Below, piece by piece: positions 26,672 to 36,604 of a DNA stretch of 64,000 nt (positions are counted from its first letter, which is position 1; each line of letters begins with the position of its first letter). Location of the stretch: the NCBI RefSeq assembly GCF_024195295.1, contig NZ_JAMFTH010000001.1, positions 1,664,518-1,728,517 on the forward strand, in the 5' to 3' direction. This DNA is from Gilvimarinus xylanilyticus (GTDB taxonomy: Bacteria; Pseudomonadota; Gammaproteobacteria; Pseudomonadales; Cellvibrionaceae). Under the pieces are notes generated by a model, which was not told the origin of the DNA, made no database searches, and worked only from the letters and a program-made list of their open reading frames with translations. The position numbers and the translations under genes were made by a program.

Positions 26672-27478
26672 TTAAATAGCTTCGGGAGTAATAACAACCG
26701 CTTTTCGTGCTTTCGGGCGTACGGCGTCGGCGGCCAAACAATCGGCAATGGCCTGGGTTAAGGTGGCGCCGCCACCGGGAATACCCGCATTGCCGAACAA
26801 GCGGTTAAACTCCAGCAAATAGGGATGATCGCCCACCATAGCAATATCGAATCCGGCGTGATTTACCTCTAAACAGGCGGCTACTTGCAAAGCCAATTGC
26901 ACCGCCTGATAAGGCACTGGCGAGTGATCCACAATGCCACCTCGGGCGACATTATTGTAAAACCCCTGCTCGCTTTGCTGGCGCCAATAAGCGGTCACAA
27001 CTTGCCGGCCCACCACAACCACGCGAATATCCCGATCAATGGGTAAATACTCCTGCGCGTAAAGCGTATCGGTCAACTCGCGGTAGCGATTAAAATCCGC
27101 CCGATTCTCGACCCGCCATACCCCCTCGCCCATGCTGGATTTGGGCAGTTTGACCACAAAGGGTAAGTCCATAGACTGCCAAATGCGCTCCGCCTCAGTA
27201 TCGGTATTGGCGGCAATCAGGGTAAACGGTGTATAGGCGGGCGCCACCGCCTCAAAGGCACGGGTCATTTCGATTTTATTGTGACCAATCACGTAGCTCG
27301 CCATACTGGGAAAGATGCGACAGCCCAGGCCATACACCAGCGCGTTAACCTGCCAGTATTCGGGGAACAACACCCAGTCCGCCTGTTGCAACAGATCGCG
27401 GTGCTGTAAATACAGCTCGGGCTTGATAAACCGGGTGTTGGCCAAACCCAGGGTACGGAACGGATTGAATGAGATCAT
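26672..27478 (-). CDS. ATP-grasp enzyme, RimK-like, substrate unknown
   Basis: About 268 residues from ATG 27476-27478 (an earlier in-frame start at 27529 is possible). The ATP-grasp fold is seen in LPFVVKLPKSSMGEGVWRV (ATP-binding lysine and glycine loop), the Glu hinge LYAQEYLPIDRDIRVVVVG, and the metal-binding end LLEFNRLFGNAG. RimK-type enzymes ligate an amino acid or amine to a carboxylate. N-terminal residues about 1-90 form the pre-ATP-grasp region. No neighbour indicates the substrate. It is convergent with the antiporter gene. Confidence 0.8.
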   Translation of the reverse strand: MISFNPFRTLGLANTRFIKPELYLQHRDLLQQADWVLFPEYWQVNALVYGLGCRIFPSMASYVIGHNKIEMTRAFEAVAPAYTPFTLIAANTDTEAERIWQSMDLPFVVKLPKSSMGEGVWRVENRADFNRYRELTDTLYAQEYLPIDRDIRVVVVGRQVVTAYWRQQSEQGFYNNVARGGIVDHSPVPYQAVQLALQVAACLEVNHAGFDIAMVGDHPYLLEFNRLFGNAGIPGGGATLTQAIADCLAADAVRPKARKAVVITPEAI

Positions 27479-27630
27479 CGGGGCAAGTCTCGAAAAAGCG
27501 GATATTACCCCAAATAGGGCCCAGCGCAAGCGTTTTTAGCGCCCCCCTGATCGCCTAAATAACGGCTCACCAGCTTGCAGAATCGGCCGCGCCTTCGCTA
27601 TGCTCCACTCTCACACACGAGGATTTCACT

Positions 27631-29022
27631 ATGCCAGAACCGGCGGGGCAAGATCGCAGCTTGGGCCAAAAACTGGAGATCGCGTTTAAGCGTTTGGACG
27701 CCTGGCTGTGGCAGGTTGAAACTGCACATCGCTCTAAAGTTCACCAGCGTTTTTGGCATATGTCGCGGGTGTTTATTGCGGTGGTGCGCGATCTGGTGCG
27801 CGGCCATATTACCTTGCACGCCATGAGCTTGGTTTATACCACCCTGCTCTCTTTTGTCCCCTTACTGGCCTTAAGTTTTTCCGTGCTCAAGGGCTTCGGC
27901 GTGCACAACCAGCTTGAGCCGCTGCTACAAAACCTGCTGGCCGCCCCCCTGGGCGAGCGCGGCCCTGAAGTCGTCGATAATGTGCTCGACTTTGTCGATA
28001 ACGTAAAAGTCGGGGTGCTGGGTTCAGTGGGCCTGGGGCTGCTGATTTACACGGTCATCTCGCTGATTCAGAAAATCGAGCGCTCGTTTAACGAGATTTG
28101 GCGCGTCAGTGAAAGCCGCTCGCTGGCTCAACGTTTTAGCAGTTATTTAAGCGTGGTCTTGATCGGCCCGCTTTTGGTGTTCTCGGCAATGGGGGCTACT
28201 GCGGCACTGGTAAACAGCAGCGCAATACAGCAGTTAATCACTTTTGCGCCTTTGGGCTGGGTGTATAGCTTTTTGACCAAATTGACACCCTACGCGATCA
28301 TTATCGGTCTGTTTACATTCCTGTATACCTTTATCCCCAACACCAAGGTCAAATTGCGGCACGCCTTTTTAGGCGGCTTGGTCGCCGGCGCTATTTGGCA
28401 AACCTCTATTTTTGGCTTCACCCTGTTTGTTTCTAACTCCACCAAGTACACCGCTATTTACTCGGGGTTTGCAGTGGGCATTTTGCTGCTAATCTGGCTG
28501 TACTTGGCGTGGTTGATTTTGCTCAGCGGCGCGGCGGTGGCGTTTTACTCGCAGCACGCGCAGCAAATTACCCGCTCGCGAGTAAACAAACCCTCGGCGC
28601 GAGTGGATGAATTAACCGGCCTGGCGGTGATGTACCGGGTGGCCCATCAGTTTGATTGCGATGGCGGCGGGGTGGCCATTGCACAAATGGAATCAAGCCT
28701 GTCAGTGGGGCCGGAAACCATCCAACGGATGATTCGCAAACTGCAAAAACACAAACTGGTGGCCTATGCGGGCGCTGATGCCAACCAACTGATCCCAGCG
28801 CGCTCACTGGACCACATTACGCTGGGAGAAACCCTGACCGCGATTCGCATTGAGGAAACCCTCCTGCCCTCTTCACTATTGTCAGAAAAAGCCGTAACCG
28901 AGGTTATGCAACGCTTTGAAGAGCCATTGCACAATTCGCTAGACGGCATCACTCTGGCCGACTGGGTTCGAGAACCGACCACAGCCGATAGCAGCCAGTT
29001 ACTCCCCCAAAAGCCGGAATAA
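27631..29022 (+). CDS. YihY/BrkB-family inner-membrane protein
   Basis: A 463-residue polytopic protein. The YihY_virul_fac domain (about 45-310) has the conserved ITLHAMSLVYTTLLSFVPLLAL, SLIQKIERSFNEIWRV, FTFLYTFIPNTKVKLRHAFLGG and YSGFAVGILLLIWLYLAWLILLSGA. The C-terminal cytoplasmic portion (about 320-450) looks like a winged-helix region. Despite the old name ribonuclease BN, the family is not the nuclease; the function is not established. The last 24 bp overlap the convergent alkaline phosphatase gene. Confidence 0.9.
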   Translation: MPEPAGQDRSLGQKLEIAFKRLDAWLWQVETAHRSKVHQRFWHMSRVFIAVVRDLVRGHITLHAMSLVYTTLLSFVPLLALSFSVLKGFGVHNQLEPLLQNLLAAPLGERGPEVVDNVLDFVDNVKVGVLGSVGLGLLIYTVISLIQKIERSFNEIWRVSESRSLAQRFSSYLSVVLIGPLLVFSAMGATAALVNSSAIQQLITFAPLGWVYSFLTKLTPYAIIIGLFTFLYTFIPNTKVKLRHAFLGGLVAGAIWQTSIFGFTLFVSNSTKYTAIYSGFAVGILLLIWLYLAWLILLSGAAVAFYSQHAQQITRSRVNKPSARVDELTGLAVMYRVAHQFDCDGGGVAIAQMESSLSVGPETIQRMIRKLQKHKLVAYAGADANQLIPARSLDHITLGETLTAIRIEETLLPSSLLSEKAVTEVMQRFEEPLHNSLDGITLADWVREPTTADSSQLLPQKPE

Positions 29023-30318
29023 CTGATGCGCCAGCTGGGTATTGTCCTGCTGGCCCACAAAAGCCTGGGCGCCCTCGCCCAGTGCCCAAACCCCCACATC
29101 GCCACCGGTATGACCCGACGTGGTCCAGCCGGTTACACTGGCCTTATCTATTGCGGCCAAAAGCTGCCCCCGCAACTCGGTTTGAGCTGTATTTTTATCC
29201 GCCCGGGTTTCCCCCGCGGCCACGCGATCAATGCTTTGCTTAAGTGCGGCTCGATCGTCCCCGCTCAGCTCAATCGCGGTTAACGCCAGCCACTCCCGGT
29301 ACCAGTCGTTTGCGCTTAATAGCTGATCGGTAAGGGTATTGGCCGATGCCTTAATGCCCTGCACGACATCCGCGCGCCAGGCATAGTCGCCATCACGGCC
29401 CATACTCAAGCCGCCGGTAGAGTGATCGGCAGTCGCTACCAGCAAGGTATTAGGGTGACTGTTTATATAGTCCTCTAACGCTTGCAGCGTTTTTTCAGCG
29501 TCGTGCATTTCATGCATCACACAGGCGATATCATTGGCGTGTCCACACCAGTCTATCTGACTGCCCTCCACCAACAAAAAGAAGGGCTTTTCTTCGCCCA
29601 AAAGCGACAGAGCCTTTTGGGTTAGAAAACTCAAGCGACGCGGCTCTTTACTGTCGATAGCAAAAGGCAACCCCTTATCCGCCAACAGAGCGAGGGCGGG
29701 CAAGTGTTTGATTGCGGCGACATCATCGTAATTATCGGCATAGGCGTAGCCCAATTCGGTAAACGCCTGAACCAGGTTGCGATCGTCGCGCAAAAAATAA
29801 CGCTGACCACCGCCAAATAAAATGTCCACCCAGGGCTTACCTTGATAGCGGTTATCCAGATACTGATCAGCAATAGCATCGTATTTTTGTCGGCTGTCGA
29901 TATGCGCGGCAAAGCTCGCGGGGGTGGCGTGATTGATTTGGCTGGTGACCACCATGGCGGTCTGGTAGCCCTTAGTTCGGGCTCGCTCCAGTATGGTTTC
30001 TACCGGTTGTTTTTGCCCATCCACACCAATGGCGCCATTGTAGGTTTTAATTCCAGCCGCCAAGGCGGTGGCGCTGGCGGCCGAATCTGTCACCTGCAGC
30101 GCGTCTTCGGGGTGAGTACTGGCTGTACCCACCAAGTGCCGGTCAAACCAGGTTGTCTCTACCGCTGGCGTGTCGGGGTTATCCCGGTAGTGGCGATAGG
30201 CGCTTACATATTCCATGCCCATACCGTCACCAATAAAATAGATAATATTGGGTTGTTTTTGTTCCGCAGTCGCCGCACTGGCAATGACACAGACAAACAG
30301 TGCCAATAGAGTTTTCAT
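28999..30318 (-). CDS. periplasmic alkaline phosphatase
   Basis: A 439-residue PhoA-type phosphomonoesterase. The start ATG 30316-30318 is chosen for its GAGGAG ribosome site and signal peptide (MKTLLALFVCVIASAATA). Active-site elements are NIIYFIGDGMG (Asp31), TDSAASATALAAG with nucleophile Ser79, QINHATPASFAAH, EGSQIDWCGHAND, TADHSTGGL and TSGHTGGDV, giving the metal ligands. It should release phosphate from organic esters in the periplasm. I see no obvious Pho box in the short upstream region, so phosphate control is unproved. Confidence 0.93.
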   Translation of the reverse strand: MKTLLALFVCVIASAATAEQKQPNIIYFIGDGMGMEYVSAYRHYRDNPDTPAVETTWFDRHLVGTASTHPEDALQVTDSAASATALAAGIKTYNGAIGVDGQKQPVETILERARTKGYQTAMVVTSQINHATPASFAAHIDSRQKYDAIADQYLDNRYQGKPWVDILFGGGQRYFLRDDRNLVQAFTELGYAYADNYDDVAAIKHLPALALLADKGLPFAIDSKEPRRLSFLTQKALSLLGEEKPFFLLVEGSQIDWCGHANDIACVMHEMHDAEKTLQALEDYINSHPNTLLVATADHSTGGLSMGRDGDYAWRADVVQGIKASANTLTDQLLSANDWYREWLALTAIELSGDDRAALKQSIDRVAAGETRADKNTAQTELRGQLLAAIDKASVTGWTTSGHTGGDVGVWALGEGAQAFVGQQDNTQLAHQLFRLLGE

Positions 30319-30418
30319 ATTTAGCTCCTCAGTTATCGTTGCACGGCTTATCGCGCCCACGCTATAGTGCATCCTAACCGAAAATAATGACAACTGTGCT
30401 TAATAAACACGTGGTTTT

Positions 30419-31129
30419 ATGGCCTTAGAAGATGTTCGATTAAACCCGCACGCCCGCATTTTTCACCACGAGATGGGCTCAGAGCGACAGCCTGTATTGA
30501 TCATTGACGACTTTCTACTCAACCCCGAGGCGCTGATTGAATACGCCTGCCAATGTGAGTTTGCACCCGAAAAAAAGCTCTACCCGGGGCATCGGGTTAA
30601 CGCGCCTGACGTGTATACCCGCGCCCTTAGAACCAGCCTACCGCAATTGCTGGCGCGTATTTTTAATACCCAACCGGGGGATATAAACGCCGCGGAGTCC
30701 AGTTACTCTTTAGTGACTCAGGCGCCGGCCACGCTCAAAGTGTTACAGCGCTTGCCACATTTTGATTCTCTCAATCGGCGCGAGCTGGCCAGTGTGTATT
30801 TTTTGTGCAATCGGGAGCGCGAAGAGTATGGTGGTACAGCTTTTTATCGCCACCGCAAAACCGGTTTTGAGTCTGTTGATACCTCCCGCATCAAGGCCTA
30901 TTCACAAGCGGTTGAACAGCAACTGCAAAACGGCAAGGTTCCACCCGCCGATTACATTCGTGGCGATACTGAGCTGTTTGAGCAAATTGAGCAGTTTCCC
31001 GCGCGCTTTAACCGTTTACTGCTGTACCGCTGCACCAGCCTGCACTCGGGCATGATCGGTCCGAACTTTGATTTTTCCCGCGATCCGGCCGCGGCCCGAC
31101 TATCGATTAATACTTTTCTGGTCGGTTAG
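30419..31129 (+). CDS. DUF6445-family protein, dioxygenase-like
   Basis: A 236-residue protein resembling the DUF6445 family, with no established function. Visible features suggest a double-stranded beta-helix: PVLIIDDFLLNPEALIEYA at the start, His114-x-Asp116 in PHFD, GGTAFYRHRKTG, His209 in LHSG, and Arg227 in RLSINTFL. This H-x-D...H...R arrangement is that of Fe(II)/2-oxoglutarate dioxygenases and prolyl-4-hydroxylase-like proteins. That enzyme role is inference. In related genomes DUF6445 genes tend to lie with TonB receptors, SapC and tryptophan halogenases, but here it is alone, divergent from the phosphatase. Confidence 0.7.
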   Translation: MALEDVRLNPHARIFHHEMGSERQPVLIIDDFLLNPEALIEYACQCEFAPEKKLYPGHRVNAPDVYTRALRTSLPQLLARIFNTQPGDINAAESSYSLVTQAPATLKVLQRLPHFDSLNRRELASVYFLCNREREEYGGTAFYRHRKTGFESVDTSRIKAYSQAVEQQLQNGKVPPADYIRGDTELFEQIEQFPARFNRLLLYRCTSLHSGMIGPNFDFSRDPAAARLSINTFLVG

Positions 31130-31258
31130 GGAACCTCTGATTAAGTCCTCAGCGGTTCCTTAGCAAGCCTACCGTGTGTAACGGATTACTTGCGCTCCCT
31201 CGTCAAGTCCTTTAGTGTTGCCTTGCCTAATTAATAAAAATAAACCGGAGTACACCCT

Positions 31259-31525
31259 ATGAGTTTCGCCTCTGAAGATGCGGCGCGCGCCTATTGGCGG
31301 GCCAATATCCGCTGGTTACTGATTCTGTTAAGCATCTGGTTTGTCGTGTCCTACGGCGCCGGTATTTTATTTGTGGATCAACTCAACGCCATACGCCTGG
31401 GCGGTTTTAAGCTCGGCTTCTGGTTTGCCCAGCAGGGATCCATTTATACCTTTGTGATCCTGATTTTTATTTATGTTCGGGTAATGAATCAGCTCGATCG
31501 CAAATTCGGCGTTGAGGAGAAGTAA
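31259..31525 (+). CDS. DUF4212 small subunit of sodium:solute symporter
   Basis: An 88-residue two-helix membrane protein (helices about 19-38 and 56-76) with the typical start AYWRANIRWLLILLSIWF and end RVMNQLDRKFGVEEK. DUF4212 proteins are the small partner of VC_2705-type sodium:solute symporters. It has a CGGAG ribosome site and ends 3 bp before the GTG start of the large subunit, so the two are cotranslated. Confidence 0.92.
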   Translation: MSFASEDAARAYWRANIRWLLILLSIWFVVSYGAGILFVDQLNAIRLGGFKLGFWFAQQGSIYTFVILIFIYVRVMNQLDRKFGVEEK

Positions 31526-31528
31526 CCC

Positions 31529-33259
31529 GTGGATGTTCAAATTTTAACCTTTATTATTGTGGGCCTGACCTTCGCGCTGTATATCGGCATTGCGATTTGG
31601 GCGCGCGCGGCCAGCACCCAGGATTTTTATGTCGCCGGTGGCCATGTCCCACCCCTGGCGAATGGTATGGCCACTGCCGCCGATTGGATGAGCGCCGCTT
31701 CGTTTATTTCCATGGCCGGGTTAATCTCGTTTAGCGGCTACGACGGCAGTGTATATTTGATGGGCTGGACCGGCGGCTATGTGCTGCTGGCATTGTGTCT
31801 GGCGCCCTATTTGCGCAAGTTCGGTAAGTTTACCGTGCCGGATTTTATCGGCGACCGCTACTACTCTCAAACGGCGCGAACTGTTGCCGTTATCTGTGCA
31901 ATATTTGTCTCTTTCACTTATGTCGCCGGACAAATGCGCGGTGTGGGTGTGGTGTTTTCGCGCTTTCTTGAGGTGGACATTACCTGGGGCATTATTATCG
32001 GCATGGGCATTGTGTTTTTCTACGCGGTGCTGGGGGGTATGAAAGGTATTACCTATACCCAGGTGGCGCAGTATTGCGTGCTGATTTTCGCCTTTATGGT
32101 ACCGGCTATTTTTCTGAGCATTATGATGACCGGCTCGCCCATTCCGCAAGTGGGTATGGGCAGCACCCTGGCCGATGGCAGCGGACAGTTTCTGCTGGAT
32201 AAACTCGATGGTCTCAGTACCGAGCTGGGGTTTAACGCCTATACCGAAGGCAAAAAATCCACCATTGATATGTTCTTTATTACCGCCGCCCTGATGGTGG
32301 GCACTGCCGGTCTACCCCATGTGATTGTGCGCTTTTTCACCGTCCCCAAGGTACGCGACGCACGCAAAAGTGCCGGCTGGGCGCTTATTTTTATTGCCAT
32401 TTTATACACCACGGCTCCGGCGGTAGCGGTATTTGCCCGGGTGAATATGGTGGACACCATTAACGGCCCCGAGGCTCAGGGGGTAGCGGCCGCCGAGGCG
32501 CCCGAGTGGGTATCCAACTGGGAAACCACGGGCCTGGTCAGCTGGGAGGATAAAAACAACGATGGCCGCATGTTTTACAGCGGCGACGAGCGCAATGAAA
32601 TGACCATCGACCGGGATATTATGGTGCTGGCCACTCCAGAGATCGCTCAGCTACCGGGTTGGGTCATTGCGCTGATTGCGGCCGGCGGGGTGGCGGCGGC
32701 GCTCTCGACCGCCGCTGGGTTATTGCTGGTGATCTCCACGTCAATATCCCACGATTTATTAAAGCGCAACTTAATGCCCAACATCACCGAAAAACAGGAG
32801 CTGTTGTTCGCCCGCATCGCGGCGGCGGTCGCGGTCACGGTGGCCGGTTACCTGGGGATAAACCCACCCGGGTTTGTCGCCGAGGTGGTGGCCTTTGCCT
32901 TTGGTCTGGCGGCGTCCAGTTTCTTCCCCGCAATCATTATGGGCATCTTCTTTAAGTCTATGAATCGCGAGGGGGCGATTGCCGGGATGGTAACGGGCAT
33001 TTTGTTTACCGCCACCTATATCGTGGTGTTTAAAGGCATTTTTATGGAGCCACTGCTACCGAACACGCCGGAATACTGGCTGTTGGGTATTTCCCCCGAA
33101 GGCATTGGCACCCTGGGTATGCTGATTAACGTCGCGGTCGCATTAACGGTGTGGAGCTTTACCAAACCCGCACCGGCAGAAGTCCAGGCGATGGTGGAAT
33201 CCATCCGCTACCCCGAGCAGTTGGCGGATACCACGGAGCCACCACCGGCGGCTCACTAA
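31529..33259 (+). CDS. sodium:solute symporter large subunit, VC_2705 subfamily
   Basis: A 576-residue SSS-family transporter, about 13 membrane helices, with the SSSF motif [24 protein letters not shown] and an N-terminal [33 protein letters not shown] typical of ActP-like proteins. A soluble insertion of about 75 residues (roughly 305-380) contains the acidic [14 protein letters not shown] and is characteristic of this subfamily. GTG start at 31529. Relatives import acetate or other short carboxylates with Na+; the substrate is inferred only at that level. It forms a two-gene operon with the DUF4212 subunit and ends in a strong terminator. Confidence 0.92.
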   Translation: MDVQILTFIIVGLTFALYIGIAIWARAASTQDFYVAGGHVPPLANGMATAADWMSAASFISMAGLISFSGYDGSVYLMGWTGGYVLLALCLAPYLRKFGKFTVPDFIGDRYYSQTARTVAVICAIFVSFTYVAGQMRGVGVVFSRFLEVDITWGIIIGMGIVFFYAVLGGMKGITYTQVAQYCVLIFAFMVPAIFLSIMMTGSPIPQVGMGSTLADGSGQFLLDKLDGLSTELGFNAYTEGKKSTIDMFFITAALMVGTAGLPHVIVRFFTVPKVRDARKSAGWALIFIAILYTTAPAVAVFARVNMVDTINGPEAQGVAAAEAPEWVSNWETTGLVSWEDKNNDGRMFYSGDERNEMTIDRDIMVLATPEIAQLPGWVIALIAAGGVAAALSTAAGLLLVISTSISHDLLKRNLMPNITEKQELLFARIAAAVAVTVAGYLGINPPGFVAEVVAFAFGLAASSFFPAIIMGIFFKSMNREGAIAGMVTGILFTATYIVVFKGIFMEPLLPNTPEYWLLGISPEGIGTLGMLINVAVALTVWSFTKPAPAEVQAMVESIRYPEQLADTTEPPPAAH

Positions 33260-33271
33260 AACCTCAACCAC

Positions 33272-33302
33272 AAAAAAGCCGGGCGACAAGCCCGGCTTTT
33301 TT
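33272..33302. terminator. bidirectional intrinsic terminator
   Basis: AAAAAAGCCGGGC, loop GACAA, GCCCGGCTTTTTT: a 13-bp perfect stem with A and T tracts on either side, between the convergent symporter and chemoreceptor genes. Confidence 0.95.
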
Positions 33303-33322
33303 GTAATCGCAGTTACTCGCGA

Positions 33323-35461
33323 TCAACGAACCGTCACCTGAAACGAATCCACCAACTGATGCAAGGTAACCGCGGTGTTCTGTAAGCGGTCCGAACTGCC
33401 GCGCAACACCCTATACACTTGTGACATGGCGCCACTGGAGTCGGCCACTTCGCGTACCCGCTCACCGCTTTGACGGCTGCTCTGTTCAATATCCTGAATA
33501 GCATCGAACATTTTCGCGACGATTTCGTGGAGCTCGGAGTTATCCGAGGAAGATGCTTCAGCCAGTTTTAAGCCTTTGTCCACCTCTTCAATACTGGTTT
33601 CCATATAGCGCGCCGCCTCTTGCGATTCGGCTTCAATAGTCTGGATTTTCGCGGTAATCTCATCGGCCACTTTAGCCGTGCGCGCCGCCAGCGAGCGCAC
33701 CTCTTCGGCGACCACCGAGAACCCGCGACCATGCTCGCCGGCGCGGGCCGCTTCAATAGCGGCGTTTAGGGCAAGCAAATTGGTCTGTTCGGTAATACCG
33801 CCAATCATAGTAACCATACCGGCAATTTCGGTGGTTTGCTGGTTGAGGCTGTGAATGGTCTTCGCCGAGGTATCCACCACATCGCGAATGGACTGGGTGC
33901 CGGTTTGCACAGCGGTTAACTGATCACGGGCTTGGGCCACGACCTCATCCATGGTTTGACGCATCCGCTGGGCAGTATCACTGGCGTTAGAGATTTCGCC
34001 CATCTGGCTCTCAATCAAATGCAACATTTGCTCAATCGATTGAGACACGGTTTGCGAGGTCTCACGCGCCTGATCGTTGCGACTCATCATCTGATCGCTG
34101 TTGCTTTTAACATCCTGGGCGGCACCAATGACTTCCCCCACAATATTGTCCAAGTTGTCGATAAAGCTGTTGGTCCAGCGGCCCAAGTCACCGGTCTCAT
34201 CGGCGGCTAAGCGTTTGGTATCCAGGCGCTGGCGCAGGTTGCCCCCGCCCTCGGCAATGGTGTGGATCATCTCGGTCATTTTACCAATGCGCCGCGCCAG
34301 CCTCCGGGGCCCACGCTGACGAAAGAACAAACCGGCGCCCACTAACAAACCGGCGGTCGCGAGGTTAATTCCCCACAATGGCAGCTCGGTAAAGCTGTGG
34401 AGCAAGCCATTGCCCGCAAACGCAAACAGTACCGACAAAATGTACAACCGCATCATTAGATACGTCACCGAGCGAAAGCGGTAAACCTCTTCCAAATCGC
34501 CCTCACACATCATGCCCCACTGATCGGGCGATCCCTTTAAACTGAAGGTGACACCCTTACCAATGACGGGAATGTGGCGGTAATCTGAGTAGCCGGGATA
34601 GGTAACGAATAAGTTGTTGCCATTGCGGATGGTTTCGCGCACCCCGGGGTGTAGCTGGCCGGTGGCCGGATCGGTAAAGCGAATTTCAAACTCGGTGTGA
34701 TGGCGTACTTTCACCACCCCGTAATCGGTATGAATACCGGATTTTAAATTCTCGCCATGCGAGAAAGTGCTGTCCTCAAAGCGCGAGCGTGACAGGGCTG
34801 TGCCCGGGACAATGCTGGGGTCAAAGTTAGACTTGACCATAAACAAATAATTATCGCCCGACTCGGTAAAAATATGCCCCGCTTCACGCTGAATCAAATC
34901 GCTGAGCACATCGTTGGGGTAGCGCGCGCACAAGCTGCCGGGCGAGCCGTCGGGCAAGGTAACCGGCAAGTAAAACATCAGGGTTACGGCGTCATGAAAT
35001 TTGGAGCTGGACGCGCCGATGGTTTCGGTTAATTTATCGACATAGGGGCCATGCAAAAAAGGTTCAGCCAAACCCGCGGACAATGCTTTGGTATCCAAGT
35101 CGCGCGTCCCTTGGTGGGACGGGTAGCTGGATTCGAGCACCGTGCCGGTGGAATCAATTAGAAATAATTCAGAGCAGTCTTTCATGCGCTGCAGCTGGCG
35201 CGGCAGTACATCGGTGGCGGTATCGTCCTGCTGCAGGCGAGCCGCGACACTCTGCAGGTGGCGCCACTGGCCTTCCACCCACTGGTGCATCAGGCGAATA
35301 CGGGTGTTAGCGATACTTTCAAACGCCTGCTCCATTAGCGCATAACGGCTGCGATTTAACCAGCAGGACCACCCCATACTGAACTTGCCATCGCCGCCCC
35401 ACCACTTCAGCCAACCTTTTTCGCTGGCCGATAACTGCATACTGTGACTTTTTAGATTCAT
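33323..35461 (-). CDS. methyl-accepting chemotaxis protein with N-terminal sensor and no first membrane helix
   Basis: A 712-residue chemoreceptor. Residues about 90-330 look like a Cache/PDC sensory region ([38 protein letters not shown]). Two membrane helices follow (about 332-353 and 362-380), then a HAMP-like region and the signalling domain with hairpin tip [41 protein letters not shown] find no hydrophobic helix before the sensor, so the sensor would face the cytoplasm. It should relay a signal to CheA/CheW. The ligand is unknown and no che genes are nearby. Confidence 0.9.
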   Translation of the reverse strand: MNLKSHSMQLSASEKGWLKWWGGDGKFSMGWSCWLNRSRYALMEQAFESIANTRIRLMHQWVEGQWRHLQSVAARLQQDDTATDVLPRQLQRMKDCSELFLIDSTGTVLESSYPSHQGTRDLDTKALSAGLAEPFLHGPYVDKLTETIGASSSKFHDAVTLMFYLPVTLPDGSPGSLCARYPNDVLSDLIQREAGHIFTESGDNYLFMVKSNFDPSIVPGTALSRSRFEDSTFSHGENLKSGIHTDYGVVKVRHHTEFEIRFTDPATGQLHPGVRETIRNGNNLFVTYPGYSDYRHIPVIGKGVTFSLKGSPDQWGMMCEGDLEEVYRFRSVTYLMMRLYILSVLFAFAGNGLLHSFTELPLWGINLATAGLLVGAGLFFRQRGPRRLARRIGKMTEMIHTIAEGGGNLRQRLDTKRLAADETGDLGRWTNSFIDNLDNIVGEVIGAAQDVKSNSDQMMSRNDQARETSQTVSQSIEQMLHLIESQMGEISNASDTAQRMRQTMDEVVAQARDQLTAVQTGTQSIRDVVDTSAKTIHSLNQQTTEIAGMVTMIGGITEQTNLLALNAAIEAARAGEHGRGFSVVAEEVRSLAARTAKVADEITAKIQTIEAESQEAARYMETSIEEVDKGLKLAEASSSDNSELHEIVAKMFDAIQDIEQSSRQSGERVREVADSSGAMSQVYRVLRGSSDRLQNTAVTLHQLVDSFQVTVR

Positions 35462-35616
35462 CTTATCTCTGGCTCAAATAGGTTTTGGTTGGAATCAACA
35501 TCTGCGCATAAACAGCTACCGAATAAATAGCAGAAAATGCGCCAAGTTTTAGCGCCTTGCTATGCGCTCCAGAAATACCTAGGAAAAACAAAAAGAACCA
35601 GATTGGTGCAGAAATG

Positions 35617-35654
35617 AAAAAGGCGCACCATCTTGCGAGTCAAAATGGTGCACC
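35617..35654 (-). terminator. intrinsic terminator after purU
   Basis: On the minus strand GGTGCACCAT and ATGGTGCGCC form a 10-bp stem (one G-U pair) with a 13-nt loop, followed by a T tract. It lies 26 bp downstream of the purU stop. Confidence 0.85.
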
Positions 35655-35680
35655 CTGTAAAATAAAATAGACGGGACTTG

Positions 35681-36541
35681 TTAGCGGCTAAACACCACGG
35701 TTTTACTGCCATTTAACAGCACCCGGTGTTCAGCGTGCCAACGCAGTGCCCGGTTTAAGACCACCGCTTCAATATCGCGGCCAATTTCAGCCATCTCGTC
35801 GGGGGAGTTAACGTGGGAAACACGCTCCACCGCCTGTTCGATAATAGGGCCTTCGTCCAAATCGGCGGTCACAAAATGCGCGGTGGCACCAATCAACTTT
35901 ACCCCACGCTCATAGGCTTGGTGGTAGGGGCGCGCACCTTTAAAACCGGGGAGGAACGAGTGATGAATATTAATGGCCCGCCCTTCCAGCTCGCGGCACA
36001 GGTCATTAGAAAGGATTTGCATGTAGCGGGCCAGTACCAGACAATCCGCCCGAGTTGACGCCATCAGTTGCGAAATAGCCGCTTCCTGTTCTGGCTTGGT
36101 TTCGGGCGTGATGGGTAAATAATGAAAGGGTAAGTCGTACCATTCGGTTAAAGGGCGCATTACCTCGTGGTTGGAGACCACCCCGACAATATCCACAGGC
36201 AGTGACCCAACCTTCCAGCTGTTAAGCAAATTACTTAAACAGTGTCCCCATTGCGATACCGCGATCAGAACTTTGGGCTTGCAATCACTATCGCTCAGCT
36301 GCCAGTCCATGCCGTACTCATCGGCCACCGGGGTAAACATCTGCTCGATCTCACTTAAGGTAGCACCTTCGGGGCACTCGAACACGGTGCGCATAAAAAA
36401 GCGCTTTTTGTCCGTGTCTTCAAACTGGGAGGATTCGCGAATATTAAATCCGCGCTCGGCAAACAAAGTGGCCACCCGGGCCACCAGCCCGCGGCTGTCT
36501 TGACAACTAAAGGTTAAAATTATTTCTCGCACACTGGCCAT
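35681..36541 (-). CDS. purU: formyltetrahydrofolate deformylase
   Basis: A 286-residue enzyme that hydrolyses 10-formyl-THF to formate and THF, supplying formate for PurT and balancing one-carbon pools. The N-terminal ACT domain (about 6-85, ILTFSCQDSRGLVARVATLFAERGFNI) is regulatory. The C-terminal formyltransferase domain has the catalytic Asn191, His193 (NIHHSFLPGFKGARPYHQA) and Asp229 (TADLDEGPIIEQ). Length is that of the family. An intrinsic terminator follows. Confidence 0.95.
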   Translation of the reverse strand: MASVREIILTFSCQDSRGLVARVATLFAERGFNIRESSQFEDTDKKRFFMRTVFECPEGATLSEIEQMFTPVADEYGMDWQLSDSDCKPKVLIAVSQWGHCLSNLLNSWKVGSLPVDIVGVVSNHEVMRPLTEWYDLPFHYLPITPETKPEQEAAISQLMASTRADCLVLARYMQILSNDLCRELEGRAINIHHSFLPGFKGARPYHQAYERGVKLIGATAHFVTADLDEGPIIEQAVERVSHVNSPDEMAEIGRDIEAVVLNRALRWHAEHRVLLNGSKTVVFSR

Positions 36542-36604
36542 GCCGGTCTCCGTTAATTTCTGCCGGGCAAAGCCTATAGCAAGCTCTGGCGCCTCGCAAG
36601 CGCA

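Noticed and set aside
31130..31160. GGAACC/GGTTCC pairing after the DUF6445 gene as a terminator
   Set aside because: Only 6 bp with an 18-nt loop and no T tract; too weak to call.
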